NCBI GenBank assembly: GCA_028455995.1
Contig: JABELC010000008.1
Coordinates: forward strand, 743,501-807,500
Direction of reading: 5' to 3'
Length of the DNA: 64,000 nucleotides
Origin: Scleromitrula shiraiana
Taxonomy: Eukaryota > Ascomycota > Leotiomycetes > Helotiales > Sclerotiniaceae
Shown here: positions 44,976-55,844 of the stretch, piece by piece
Position numbering within the stretch: the stretch's first letter is position 1
How the letters are laid out: every line of letters starts with the position of its first letter
Notes under the pieces: model-generated
The model's input: only the letters and a program-made list of their open reading frames with translations
Databases searched by the model: none
What the model was told of the DNA's origin: nothing
Program-made: the position numbers and the translations under genes

Positions 44976-45913
44976 ATTGAGAGGAGACAAAACAAATTGA
45001 AATGCGTATGTATATTTGATACTAACTCCAAAACTCAAACCGGGGAATCACGTCTTCTCTTATATACTTAGATACTATCAACTAACAGCCACCATCATCA
45101 TCATTACTATCATCATGGTTCTAAAAAGATCAGGAGATTCCAGAACCACAACTATGGAACCACGCATAACAACCCAAAAACCATCCGAATAGAACTTCAC
45201 GTATACGACGAATGTCGTACTATAGCTTCGCAATCAGCCTTAACTTCATCTCCATGAACCATCGTGAGTGACATCATCCCCACAATCACTCCCACAGCTG
45301 AATTGAAGCCCAAAGCATCCTAAATAAGAATTTAAGGAAGAAATCCCGAGTTTTCAAGGTCGTCCACAGGAAAAGGAGAGAAATCAGCCGAGTTAACGTA
45401 ACGAACGGAAGGTCGTGGCTCGGAATACACACACGCACGCAAATAAGCTAGCATTAGCGGGATATATGATCGGTCCCGAGATTTTGGATTCAACCACCCA
45501 CTCCAACCCCTAAAAAAACCACGCCTACACACACACACATATGGGCTACCAGAAGTTTTCAGATCATAGTTGAAAACCCTAGTAGAACCTTTAAATAAGT
45601 TGAACACCTAGAAACTATGACTACTGGATCCTTCCATGCACGGAACCGTCATCGAGGAATTTATCATCTGTAATTCATACATCCTGCCAATTATAAAAAT
45701 GCAAACAAATCACATGACAGCTCTTCTATATTCCCATTCTCTTACCCCCTAGAGATAACCGCCTATTCACCACCGTCCATCTATCTAACCACAACAAAGA
45801 ACACATCATCATCAACCTTGACAGAATCAGAACTTCCCAAACCCTATCATCCATCATCTATCCACCGAGTATCATCAGCTCATCAGATTGCCCGTAGGAT
45901 AGGTTTACCCAGT
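44976..45913. other. Intergenic
   Basis: No gene is recognised; the minus frame 45332-45607 lacks splice partners and known motifs. Confidence 0.45.
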
Positions 45914-46222
45914 TCAAAACCCCATCGTGTTGAATTCAATATCCGGCTTCCTGGTGAACACTGCATTCGGTTTCTCTGTAGCAATAGGATCCGGCGCCGT
46001 GTGTATACCCGGCGCTCCTGTGAATATCCCATTTGGTTTCTCCGTAGCAAGAATCACCGGTGTCGTTTGTATCTCAGGTGCTCCAGTAAACCCCAGCGGT
46101 TTCCTCTTGAAATCTAGATTATTTTCGCTTTGCGGTTCGGGGAACGAGACGGGAAGAGTGAGAGCGTTGGATAGGGGGGTTAGGATGGTTAGAGTGGTGA
46201 GGAGGAGGGGTGCGATGATCAT
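45914..46222 (-). CDS. Small secreted protein with 22-residue repeats
   Basis: This 102-aa frame starts at ATG 46222. The first ~20 residues, MIIAPLLLTTLTILTPLSNA, are a signal peptide with a likely cut after SNA. A dibasic KR (FKRKP) at about 39-40 could be a Kex2 site. Two 22-residue repeats follow, each with the pattern FTGAPxIxTxPxxxATEKPN (FTGAPEIQTTPVILATEKPN and FTGAPGIHTAPDPIATEKPN), plus a partial third (VFTRKPDI). At DNA level the unit is 66 bp (45954-46019 and 46020-46085). No Cys is present. It is predicted to be secreted and Pro/Thr-rich; it could be a wall peptide, a Kex2-processed repeat protein or an effector candidate. A 5'-UTR intron (46224-46296, GTACAT...TTGTAG with CTAAC) ends just before the ATG, which supports transcription. 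Confidence 0.62.
   Translation of the reverse strand: MIIAPLLLTTLTILTPLSNALTLPVSFPEPQSENNLDFKRKPLGFTGAPEIQTTPVILATEKPNGIFTGAPGIHTAPDPIATEKPNAVFTRKPDIEFNTMGF
45954..46110. repeat. 66-bp coding tandem repeat
   Basis: Unit 1 is 45954-46019 and unit 2 is 46020-46085, followed by a degenerate third of about 25 bp. Differences fall mainly at codon third positions and a few variable residues, so the repeat is old and the frame has been kept. Confidence 0.8.
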
Positions 46223-47712
46223 TCTACAAGTGGGGATGAATTGGATATGTTAGTAAGGTGGTGGTGAGATGGGATGGATAAGTGAGATGGATGTACCGGT
46301 GATGGATGCATTTTGAGTTTTGACGAATATGAATTTCTGAATTAGGATAACACGAAAGCGTTGTTCGGAATCTGTAGGGAGTAAATACCAACTCGAAAGT
46401 TTGAATGCTAGAACTGAATATTATTTTTCATAGTAGGAAAAGAGATCAGGTGAAATAGATTGGATTTATACATTTTCTAGTCCTCGCCACACCATCATCA
46501 TCACCACCACCACACCAAAGCGATATCTGTCTCATCCAAGCCAAGATTGAGCAACACCATACATCGCATATAGCATCATCTCAAGCCCCATCTATCTACT
46601 TACCACACACACCTCTATCCCAAATCACCAAACAATCCATCGTCTCTTCCTCCCCCTTCTCCTCCAGACCCCAAGTTTACCCATCCCAAGACTTGGGCTG
46701 GATCCTAATATCCATTCGCCCATCCATCCATATAAGTCATTTCATCTCTCATCCCTCATCTCTCATTTCTCATCTCTCATATTTCCAAATTTCATCTATC
46801 CAAGCATAACATGAACGAAACCAACCTTCTATTATTTACTCACCTACCAACCAACCAACCAACCCTCCCTCCCCAATCCCCCCAACAAATCCCAGAAAAC
46901 AACAAACGTAAATCCGCATAACAAACCCGAGCTTTACGAGCCAATGCAAAACTCTCATTCCGATGTACTTCAACCCACCACCGCCACATCTCCACGCCCC
47001 CCCGCCCCCCCTCGCTCCTCCGCGCCGCCCAGAAAACCACCACATAAATACTACGTAGTCCCGTAGCTGAAGATCCCTCAGGAATCAGGGATTCTTATAA
47101 GATGGATCTGGAGTTGCACCCATGGATTCAGTGCTGACTAAAGGCTTGGCTCAGCATTGCTATGTATGTTTATATATTTATATAAGAACTGGACTTTGTA
47201 AGTTGGTAAGACTACTTGGTTACTTACTATGTAATTTCTTACTTTGCTATGAGCTACTTAATGGGTGAGTGGCTTGTTTTATAATGATGGTGGTGAAACG
47301 GTTAAGTTATGCGATGCCATGAGATGCTGACTTCAACGAAATCTCCACTTGCTCAACCAACGTAACACTCCATGGTCGAAAAAAAGAAAGATAGATTATT
47401 TTCAAAAGTTTCGTATTTCATTTATTGCACCCAACCAATCATCCCTCCATCCACCCATTCATGAATCATATTACATATCATTTCCTTCCTATCCTTCCTT
47501 CATAACCCAAAGAAGGGAAATAATCACGCCCATCCCACCCTGTTTTGTCCTTTTCCATAAAAAAAACCAATCATCCAACCAATCAACCTTAACTACGCTA
47601 TCAATCCATATCGAAATCATAGACGCCTAGTGATAGTACAAATTGCAATTCCCTTACTTTCTTTCCTTCTTTCCTCCGTAGAGTTCCGTTTTCACGCTAG
47701 TAAGTAAAAGCT
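46223..47712. other. Intergenic
   Basis: It holds the probable leader intron of the secreted repeat protein (46224-46296) and low-complexity CATC/CTCAT-rich DNA. No gene was seen. Confidence 0.5.
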
Positions 47713-49903
47713 TTACAACTCCTCTCTAACCTTGTCAGAAGCCTTTTGAGCGGCTTCCCCAGCACGATTGGTAGCGTATGTAGCTCCTTCCTTGACTGCG
47801 TCAGCAGCTTTCTCTCCTTGGTAGGCAGCTTGTTTTCTTCCTGATGCGGCGCCGATGCTGAGTTGGTCCATGACCCATTGGGCACCGGAGGAAAGTTTGG
47901 CCCAGAGAGTTCCTTGTGGGGTGGTTGTGCCTATGGGATGTTAGTAATTTGATAATATATCAGGCAGAATAATATGGCTCACCATATCTGAAGTAGTTAG
48001 CTTGGTTGCGAACATATGCAACGAGTTCATTCTTATTAGACCCTTGAGGAACTGGTACACCATAGCTGTCAAGGTATGCCTTGAGATCAGAGTCAGACCA
48101 TGTCTCGAATGTAGCATCCTTAGCAGCAGCAGTTTGTTGAGCAAGGTATGATGTGACACTGGCGTATACATCACCGCCAGACTTAGAAGCGGTAGCATAT
48201 GAGTCTTGAGCAGCACGAGCAAGTTCATCACGAGTAACTCCAGACTTCTCTGCTGCTTTCTTTGCAGCAGCATCACCAGTGGAAGCGAGATAAGCCCTAA
48301 ATCACGTCAGCATAGCTCACTAGGATGAATAGGACATACAAACTTACTTTAAGTTCTCAAGAGTCCAGGTATCGAAAGTCCAGGCAGACCATCCAGTGGC
48401 GGCCTTATGTCTGTGTAATCTTACAGCAGCAAGGAGGTCATCCTTCTTTCCGGAACTTGGAGTTGGTACACCTCTGGCATCAAGATATCCCTTAAGGCGG
48501 GAGTTGCTCCATGATGCAATAGCTTGGTTAAATGCATCTTCAGCCTTGAGCTGAGCATCATCAGTGGCTTTAGCATATTGGTTACCGGCAGAGCTAGTGG
48601 CAGCACCGAAAGCTGATGCTCCAGAAGCACTTGCTCCACTTGCGAAGCTCTTTGCTGATTGAGCAACAGTATCTCCAACAAGTTGAGCCTTGTGTTTTCG
48701 TGCAATAGCCAACAATTCGTTTCTCTTGCTACCTTGTGGCACCTTGATTCCGTTCTTGTCTGCCCATTCCTTGATTTCTATGAAATGTTAGAGAAGTTCT
48801 TGTACAAGTGTTCGATATACTTACGAGAATCAGACCAGGCATTAAGAAGTTGTTCACTAAGAGTTTCTGTAGCTGCGGATGCAGAAGCAGAGGCCGAAGC
48901 CTGAGCTTCAGATGTCTTAAGACTGGCAATACGAGCATTACGACGAACACTAGCAATCAACTTATCACGAGTTGATGGTTGAGGTGCTGGGATACCATGA
49001 GTATCCAAAAACTCCTTCAAGTCTAGTAACATGTTAGTCTATAACCTTTCTGGAAAGGAACATCTGAATACATACCAGACTCAGACCAAGACTCATAGAG
49101 CCAGTTTCCAGGATATGCAGCGGTCTCGCCAACCTTCTTCGCAATAGTATCATAGTCTTCACGAATCTTGGTAAGAAGAGAATCCCTCTTTCTAGGGTGA
49201 GGAGTGGGGATGTGATGGTAATCAGCAAAAGCCTTTAGTTGAGAATCTGTCGAAGTGTTAGCGATAAGAACACATCTACTATTCACGTTTAACAACATAC
49301 CAGACCAACTATCAAAGATCCAATCCTTAACATTCGACCAAGCATCTTCAGCTTTATCCTCAGCCTCATACCAATAAGTTTTAACCTGAGAGATCAAGCC
49401 ATCTTTATTACTTTCAGCAGTCTCCTTAGTCTCAACACCCTTTTGCTTCAGGAAAGAAGTAAGTTGCTTGGTATCCCAGTCATTGTATGGCGTGGCAACC
49501 TTGGATTGCCAGTTATCCTTGACCAGGTTTTCCAAATCCTTTCGATCCGCGGGTGATGGGTAAGGAACATTGTTATCTGAAAGCCATCTCTCAAGTTCGG
49601 TTTCATGCCATTTGTTGTAAACTGTAGAGAGATTATATGATTAGTTTTGTGGTATTGAATGGACGAGATATTAAGATAAAATGACGTGATTTTGGGACGA
49701 AATAGAAAAGCAGGATGTCAATGAATATGAACAACTCAAACAACAATAAAAGCCTCATCTTGAAGCCTTTTAAAGCTCATACATCTAAACTTGAGAATGA
49801 ACTAGTAAGGGAATTCAAACATACCAGCTTTGCTAAACCAACTACTAGCTACTGTTGCTTCAGCAGCAAGACCCAGCACCAACAGCTGAGAGAAGAACTT
49901 CAT
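47713..49903 (-). CDS. MSC1: Ish1/Msc1-like protein with eight HeH repeats
   Basis: The seven-exon model on minus is 49903-49825, 49621-49301, 49246-49076, 49022-48835 ending at 48825, 48777-48348, 48296-47983 and 47930-47713 (exon 4 is 49022-48825), 576 aa with consistent phases. Exon 1 encodes a signal peptide, MKFFSQLLVLGLAAEATVAS. The mature part is a chain of about eight helix-extended-helix (HeH/Ish1) repeats with the pattern WSDSxLKxYLDxxGxPxPxxxxxDxLLxxVR, for example SNSRLKGYLDARGVPTPS, SDSQLKAFADYHHIPTPH and SDSDLKAYLDSYGVPVPQ. Several introns fall at the same place in each repeat, after WSxS. S. pombe Ish1 is a stress-induced nuclear-envelope protein and S. cerevisiae Msc1 affects meiotic recombination and nuclear-envelope-vacuole contacts. 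I infer an ER/nuclear-envelope lumen or membrane-associated protein. Confidence 0.88.
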
Positions 49904-50790
49904 CGTGTATAGTACGACGAGTCTTAGATCGAAATAATCTCAAAAGGGGTATCAATTATAATATGATTATCGTCGAAATATGATATCGACAACGTTTTCC
50001 GTGATGTATTCGTGATATTAATCTTAAGAAGAAGTTTCAATAATGAGAAGAGGAAGAGACTTGTAGTGTAGTGGGAAAAGTTATGAAGTAGGTAAAGTCA
50101 AATATTGATGTGATGTGGCTGATGAAAGCTTTCCCTTTTCCTTGCCTGCGGGTGCTGCTGTGTTGTAACAAAAAAGATCTGTGACGTAAGTATTGCAGCT
50201 TATGTTGTCAACCAACCAAATTTCATAGTTTCCTTTCAATTCAATAAAAAGTAAAAAGATTACCTAAAAGAACTTGATTTATTGGTTCCTAGAACAATCG
50301 AGAAATCTAGAATTCCTTGGATAAGAGTGGGAACAATGAATATTTTGGTTGGATTTTCAACTGTTCTTTCTAAGGTTTGTTGATGTCATTCTCATAGATG
50401 AGGAGATCAATGTGGCTGGTGCGTAAACATAACAATGTTATGCACAGACCCATGTTCTGTTGAAAATCCGGGGAAAGCTCATCCAGGAATGAAGCCCACT
50501 GGGAATAGAACTTGAAGTTAAGATAAGATGTTCGTATTGAGATCACAAAACCATTCTAATTTCACACAAATACATGAAAACGAAGATATACATATAGATC
50601 AGGCATTAAATTTGAAGTGATAAATATTTGTACAAAATAATAACACATACCCTCCACCCTTTCTATTTCCCCCATCAACACTTCCCTCTCTATTCTAACC
50701 CCCAGCACAAAAATTAGCAATCACAATCTCTAATCCAACCAAAAGAACAAAAAGACAACTCACCCATCCAAACCCCCCTCCATAACCAGA
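49904..50790. other. Intergenic
   Basis: Promoter side of the Ish1/Msc1 gene and 3' flank of the next; no gene or structured repeat was seen. Confidence 0.5.
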
Positions 50791-51327
50791 CTAAACGCCC
50801 TGATTCGCCCGATCATGACGTTCCTCAAACTCCCTATTATGCTTCTCAACCTCAGCTTGTTTCTCACTACCCAATCCCTCCCCCTTCCCATCATGAATCT
50901 TCGGCTTCGCCCCATTCTTACTCTCCAAGGAATCAGAATTCTTACCACTACCACTCCCACCCCCAACTTTCCCCCCCGTAGGACTCCTCCCCGTCTCACT
51001 CGCCTCCTTCGATCTCGAGCCCCCGCTCTTCGCCGACGCATCTTCGGGACTCTTCCCCTTTCCTGATCCTGATCCTCCCTTCGTAGGTCCACCACCAGTA
51101 CCCTGGCCCTCAGCTGGGGGTTCCGGACCCGGATGTTCAGCATTGTGTTTCGTAGCGTTCGAGGAGCCCTGTTCGTTTGGACGTTCGGCTTGTGGGTGGC
51201 CTTTTCCGTCGCCGTAGCCTTGGGTTGCGGAGCGCATGGCGGTGGCGGATAGGGTGCGGATTGCGTGAGGTTGACGGATGTGGATGAGGGGGCGGGTGAA
51301 GGTCGGAATGAGGCGGATGATAGGCAT
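50791..51327 (-). CDS. Small hydrophilic protein with predicted mitochondrial presequence
   Basis: A single-exon frame of 178 aa. The N-terminus MPIIRLIPTFTRPLIHIRQP then HAIRTLSATAMRSATQGYG is rich in Arg with no acid until about residue 40, as in mitochondrial targeting presequences. The rest is very hydrophilic, dominated by Gly, Ser, Lys and Glu (GGSGSGKGKSPEDASAKSGG), and ends with a charged helix KQAEVEKHNREFEERHDRAN. I recall conserved fungal proteins of unknown function with that C-terminal helix. The composition is LEA-like, so a stress-protective role is conceivable but unproven. It lies 0.6 kb downstream of GCV1 on the same strand. Confidence 0.65.
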   Translation of the reverse strand: MPIIRLIPTFTRPLIHIRQPHAIRTLSATAMRSATQGYGDGKGHPQAERPNEQGSSNATKHNAEHPGPEPPAEGQGTGGGPTKGGSGSGKGKSPEDASAKSGGSRSKEASETGRSPTGGKVGGGSGSGKNSDSLESKNGAKPKIHDGKGEGLGSEKQAEVEKHNREFEERHDRANQGV

Positions 51328-51926
51328 TGTTATGATTTGGTATGGTACGTTGAGTCAAGTTAAGTGAAGTGAAGTGAAGTGAGGTTGTTGGTTGGATTGG
51401 GTCCCAGTTAATTGAATGGCAAGAGATATATAAGGAAGTTGTTTACTTTATTTTGATTGATTTGCTTGAAAGAAATGGAAAGGTACTGTACCTCACCTAC
51501 CTAACTTTTAGTTCGTTCGATCGCATCTTTGATTCGTTTCGATCTGATGGATGGCGTTCAGTTGACTTTTCTATTACATCATGACATTTTTGGAGCTCTA
51601 GCTTTTGATTTTGTTGATAAAGTGGCGGGGCAGACATGTGATCGTGCCCGCCAAGAAGCTACCCGTGGCCTTCCTCCTTTCGCAGTCTAACACTATAGGG
51701 AGGCACGGGAGGCTAAGAGAATCAACCAAAAGTTATCGATTGGTGGTAACTTCTCTCATTATAGATCATATATGTATGTAGTCCTAGGTTATGCCCGTTG
51801 AGGTATATGCATCAAAATGCCTAGTGTAAAAACGCCCAAATTACCCACAAAACTACAAATGTTGAATTTCATAATCATTCCACCTCGTCTATATCATATC
51901 ATACCATCCCACCTAGCAATCAAAAA
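51328..51926. other. Intergenic
   Basis: It contains a TGAAG pentamer run (about 51362-51382) and no gene. Confidence 0.5.
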
Positions 51927-53333
51927 TCAAGCAGGAGCCGTTCCAGTATTAGGACCCTTCCAGTACTTCGACGGAACAAAAGGCATCTTTGTAACCGTCG
52001 CATTTCTCGGTTTACCCCTCACCAAAACCTTGACTTGTGTCCCAGCCTTATGCAATCCATCCTTAATATAACCCATAGCAACATTCTTCCCCAGAGTAGG
52101 ACTAGGACATCCGCTGGTAATGCGACCAATAACCTCATCTTTCTCATCCACAATCTGGGCTCCCTCTCTCGCCGGCGCCCCCTCAACAATGAACCCAACC
52201 CTTCTACGCTCCACCCCCAACCCACCTTTACTCTTCGGTACCAACTGCTTGAGAATAATCTCATCCCCATTAAACCCACCGTCCTTCCTCCTCGCCTTAC
52301 CAACTACCCACGCCAATCCCGCTTCCACAGGTGTAATCTCTTCGCTCAAATCATGACCATATAAACACATCCCCGCCTCCAACCTCAAACTATCTCTCGC
52401 CCCCAACCCCGCCCACTGCAACTTTTCCTTCCCCGCGCTCTCCAACAAAAGCTCCGCCACCTTGCGAGTCTTCTCCTCCGGAATCGATATCTCAAACCCA
52501 TCTTCACCCGTATAACCGCCCCTCGTAACCAAAAACGTATTATCCCCCTCCCCAAGATTAAACGTCACATATTTAGAAGTACCAAAATACATGTCCTTCA
52601 AACTCTCCACCTCCCCCTTATCAATGACCCCCGCCAAGATCTCCGCACTCTCGGGTCCCTGTAAAGCAATCAAACCTTGTCCTTCCAAAACCTCCCACTG
52701 CACTCCCTCCCTCCCAAACTTATCCAATTGTTCCCCCAACCACTTAAGATCCTTCTCTCTACACCCCGCATTAGTAACCACATAAAACTCCTCCTCTCCC
52801 AATCTAGTAATAATAGTATCATCCACAATGCCCCCACTCTCTTTCAAAAGTACACTTAAACCACCATGTCCCTTTTCCAATCCCTTAACATCCATCGGTG
52901 TAATCGATTCTAAGAATTTTTCCGCATTTCCTCCCACGAATTTATGTTGAACCATGTGCGAAACATCGAATAGAGAAGCGTGGGCGCGGGTAAAGTGGTG
53001 AGATGCGCTGACGGAGAGAGACGAATAGGAGACAGGCATGTGGAAGCCGCCAAAAGGGACCATTTTGGCACCATGTTCGAGATGAAGATCGTAAAGGGGA
53101 GTTTTCTGAAGGGGGACAGAATCACTGTGTGCGGTTGATGCATATCGAATCGTTTGGAGACATCCTGTCGTAGATTTGAGGCTATGGGAGATTGGTAATA
53201 AGGAGGAGATTGGTGTCGGTGTGAGTATTCTATTACGCTGAAGAGCTGTGGAAAATTGACGAGATGTTCGTGTTGTTGTGCGATTGATTACAGCAGCATC
53301 TGCGATGCTGGATACAGCTCTGAATCGTCTCAT
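51927..53333 (-). CDS. GCV1: Aminomethyltransferase, T protein of the glycine cleavage system (mitochondrial)
   Basis: A single-exon frame of 468 aa. The first ~60 residues are Arg/Ser-rich without acids (RTTTRTSRQFSTALQRNRIL), a mitochondrial presequence. The GcvT domain starts with LYDLHLEHGAKMVPFGGFHM and contains ASLFDVSHMVQHKF, GGIVDDTIITRLGEEEFYVV (the catalytic Asp in VDDT), ALQGPESAEIL, RGGYTGEDGFEISIP and LRLEAGMCLYGHDL, then the C-terminal barrel with RRVGFIVEGAPAREGA and GRITSGCPSPTLGKNVAMGY. It transfers the aminomethyl carbon from the lipoylated H protein to tetrahydrofolate, releasing ammonia and forming 5,10-methylene-THF. Length fits fungal GCV1 with presequence. Confidence 0.95.
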   Translation of the reverse strand: MRRFRAVSSIADAAVINRTTTRTSRQFSTALQRNRILTPTPISSLLPISHSLKSTTGCLQTIRYASTAHSDSVPLQKTPLYDLHLEHGAKMVPFGGFHMPVSYSSLSVSASHHFTRAHASLFDVSHMVQHKFVGGNAEKFLESITPMDVKGLEKGHGGLSVLLKESGGIVDDTIITRLGEEEFYVVTNAGCREKDLKWLGEQLDKFGREGVQWEVLEGQGLIALQGPESAEILAGVIDKGEVESLKDMYFGTSKYVTFNLGEGDNTFLVTRGGYTGEDGFEISIPEEKTRKVAELLLESAGKEKLQWAGLGARDSLRLEAGMCLYGHDLSEEITPVEAGLAWVVGKARRKDGGFNGDEIILKQLVPKSKGGLGVERRRVGFIVEGAPAREGAQIVDEKDEVIGRITSGCPSPTLGKNVAMGYIKDGLHKAGTQVKVLVRGKPRNATVTKMPFVPSKYWKGPNTGTAPA

Positions 53334-53781
53334 ATTGGGTCAATTGAATGTTGCGCAGTTATGAAATCTCCCAAGAAATAAAAGAAAATATCATAAAACT
53401 GAAGGTTTTGGTTGCTCCCCGAACTCGGCTTATTGACGCGCAGATAAGTGGGGTGCGGATGGTAGCGGGGTACCAAACAGGCTTCAGGGGCAGCTATCAC
53501 AATTCTCCTATTCGTTATAAATTTGAACTAAAGACATAATTCATTATCTCTACTCTATCTGAACATTTACGTATCAAGAATTAATGATTATCGCTCAATG
53601 GGAATTCGTTATGTGTATTACGAACGAATGAAAATGCAAGTCTCGCTCGTTTCATCTCATTGGCTTCCAAATCAGCCCGTCTTTCAATAATACAACTCTT
53701 AGAGTCCATACAATAATAACAGTCCATCCATCCATATACATAATAATCTCAATGCTATACTTCACCTAACCACATCTTACT
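53334..53781. other. Intergenic
   Basis: The GCV1 promoter and VMA13 3' flank; nothing structured seen. Confidence 0.5.
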
Positions 53782-55360
53782 TCACTTCTCAAAATTGTAT
53801 CTCAACCACCCAGACAATGCATTCAGACTCTCCCACCTCACTGTCTCATCGGGTTCTGTCATCAACTCCATAACCCTCGTCTTCAGTCCCAATCTCTCCA
53901 ATTGATACCTCTTCTCGGGAACCTCTTTCACCAAGTATCCAATATCATTGCAAGCAATAGCAAGAACTTGCTTATCATTATCCCAAGGTTTGCTCATAAT
54001 TTCCGCGATCTTCTTAGGTAACTCCCCTTGTTCGTACTCAAGAATCTTACGAGCATTCTCCGCCCAGAATAGCTGATTTCGATGTGGTGGTGACCAACGC
54101 AGATGTCCTGAATTAACTTCCGCAGCATATTCATCAAAGTTTGTTTGAGTTTTTGTGTGTTCATCCAACATTTCAACCAATTTCTTGAGATCTTCTAGAA
54201 GATCCTCATCTGTGAGATGACGTCCGTTCAGATTTTGTAGAAGGGCTGGCAGACGAGCGAACACCGCAACTGGAAGTAACGTATTCTGGTTCGAGGATAG
54301 AAGGTTGTATAAAGATGAGACTAAAAGTCGAGTGGTCTTCTCTTTTGGTGATAATCTCAAAAGTTGTGTAAATAGAGGGATGATATCGTATTCGCTGTCT
54401 CACCGTTAGCTTCCAACTATGGCATATGCTCCCTTATCAGTACTTACTCCTCAAGCCCCTCCCCAATAGAAGCACCTTCAAAACTCAACTGCCACAAAAC
54501 CAACAATACGTGGTAAAGTAATTGTAAGCCAACACCACCACCCAAAGTCCCTTCTGGAGTACTTCGAATACTAGTAGCCCCACTCCATAAAGTCGAAGAC
54601 GAGTCACCATTCGAAACACCCACGGCGGTCCTCAAAATACCAATCAAAGGCTCAACTGTTTCTGATCTTTGCTTCCAGAATAACTCTCTCGACGTTTTGC
54701 CCTGCAACAAGGATGAATATTGTAAAACAGCAATATCTTGTAAACCCGCATCCGAGCACTTAGATAACGTCGACAAGTAAGATAGCAATCTCGGCATAGC
54801 AGCCGACGCCTTCGCGGATGCATCTTTCGATCCCGAGATGATGTTCGTAAGAATCGTGGAGGCAAGTAAAGGTATGGGACTCTCAGGATCATTCGACTGA
54901 GCGAGCAAAGGAAGGAAATGTTTATACGGATCATCATGTTCCACAATCGTCTTCGAAAACGTCGGAATACCTAAACCACCACAGCAAACCCAAGCATTAG
55001 CCCTGAAACAATCCAATCCAGCCCAACCCACAAAATGACAGAATAATTAAACATACCATCAAGTAAATCCCCCAGCAAAACCAAAATGTACTGGATAACA
55101 TCCAACCGCTTCGCCTTCGTCGCCGACTCCAAAACACTCGATTCCCCATCCTGCCCACCCACAAATAACACACGATACGCAACCGGATCCTTCTCAACGA
55201 CCTCCTTCCTCTGCTCCTTCCTAACCTTATCAACCGCCCGAATCTTACTCAATTGATCATCGGTGATTGTGCCGGCTCGTACAGCGCCATCCCATGGTAT
55301 GGGTCTCTGACGAATGTTGTTCATCAACGAGGAGAGATAGGTGGGTGGATCGAGCGACAT
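53782..55360 (-). CDS. VMA13: V-type proton ATPase subunit H
   Basis: The model is join of 55360-55057, 54970-54448 and 54394-53782 on minus, 479 aa. Introns are GTATGT...TTTAG and GTAAGT...GACAG with CTAAC. The protein starts MSLDPPTYLSSLMNNIRQRP and has HEAT/ARM-like helices: VLFVGGQDGE, then TFSKTIVEHDDPYKHFLPLL and LLASTILTNIISGS. The C-terminal domain carries MSKPWDNDKQVLAIACNDIG followed by YLVKEVPEKRYQLERLGLKT and VRWESLNALSGWL, the diagnostic H-subunit signature. Subunit H couples V1 to Vo and silences ATP hydrolysis in free V1, so it governs vacuolar/endosomal acidification. Length matches fungal orthologues. Confidence 0.93.
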
Positions 55361-55844
55361 GGTTGCGCGTGTGGGTGTATTAATTTGTCAATATGATAAT
55401 CGGGGATTTCTGGTACGGAGGCTCTTTGGGGTATCAAATTTGGAATGTAGAGCGAACGTTTTTGTGGTTAGAGTGCGATAGATGGGTTTGGTTGTTGGTT
55501 GCGTATTGTTGATTCTAGCTCAGGTCAGGGTAGCTCTTATCGAGGAAGGCGCTAGCGAGGCTAGCTTCATCGCTAAGTCGTGACTTCCTACTTTCTCTCC
55601 CCTGAACAATCTGAAATAAAAGTTATACAAAGTTAGCTGCACTGGTATGCATAGTAGTATAGAAATTGAACGAGGAGCTTCAATTCACATGGGCTGACTC
55701 AAATATTATCTAGCTTCTAATCATCGATATTCGCCAGTTCAATAGACGAACTGAATGTATATTTAATGGGCTCTTCTTGATATCTATATCCTATGTATGA
55801 TTTCCAACTCCACCTGATTATGAGTAAAGACACCGCAGTGAATA
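55361..55844. other. Intergenic
   Basis: The VMA13 promoter region and transporter 3' flank; nothing structured beyond a small imperfect repeat around GCTAGCGAGGCTAGC (55548-55562). Confidence 0.5.

Noticed and set aside
45332..45607. 91-aa minus-strand frame
   Set aside because: No domain, no signal peptide, no splice partners, and composition not different from non-coding DNA nearby.
44123..46222. Secondary-metabolite cluster around the SnoaL-like gene
   Set aside because: No polyketide synthase, terpene cyclase, NRPS, P450 or intact transporter lies nearby in the window.
50760..51143. 127-aa Arg-rich minus-strand frame
   Set aside because: It is an out-of-phase shadow of the Gly/Ser/Lys-rich 178-aa gene at 50791-51327.
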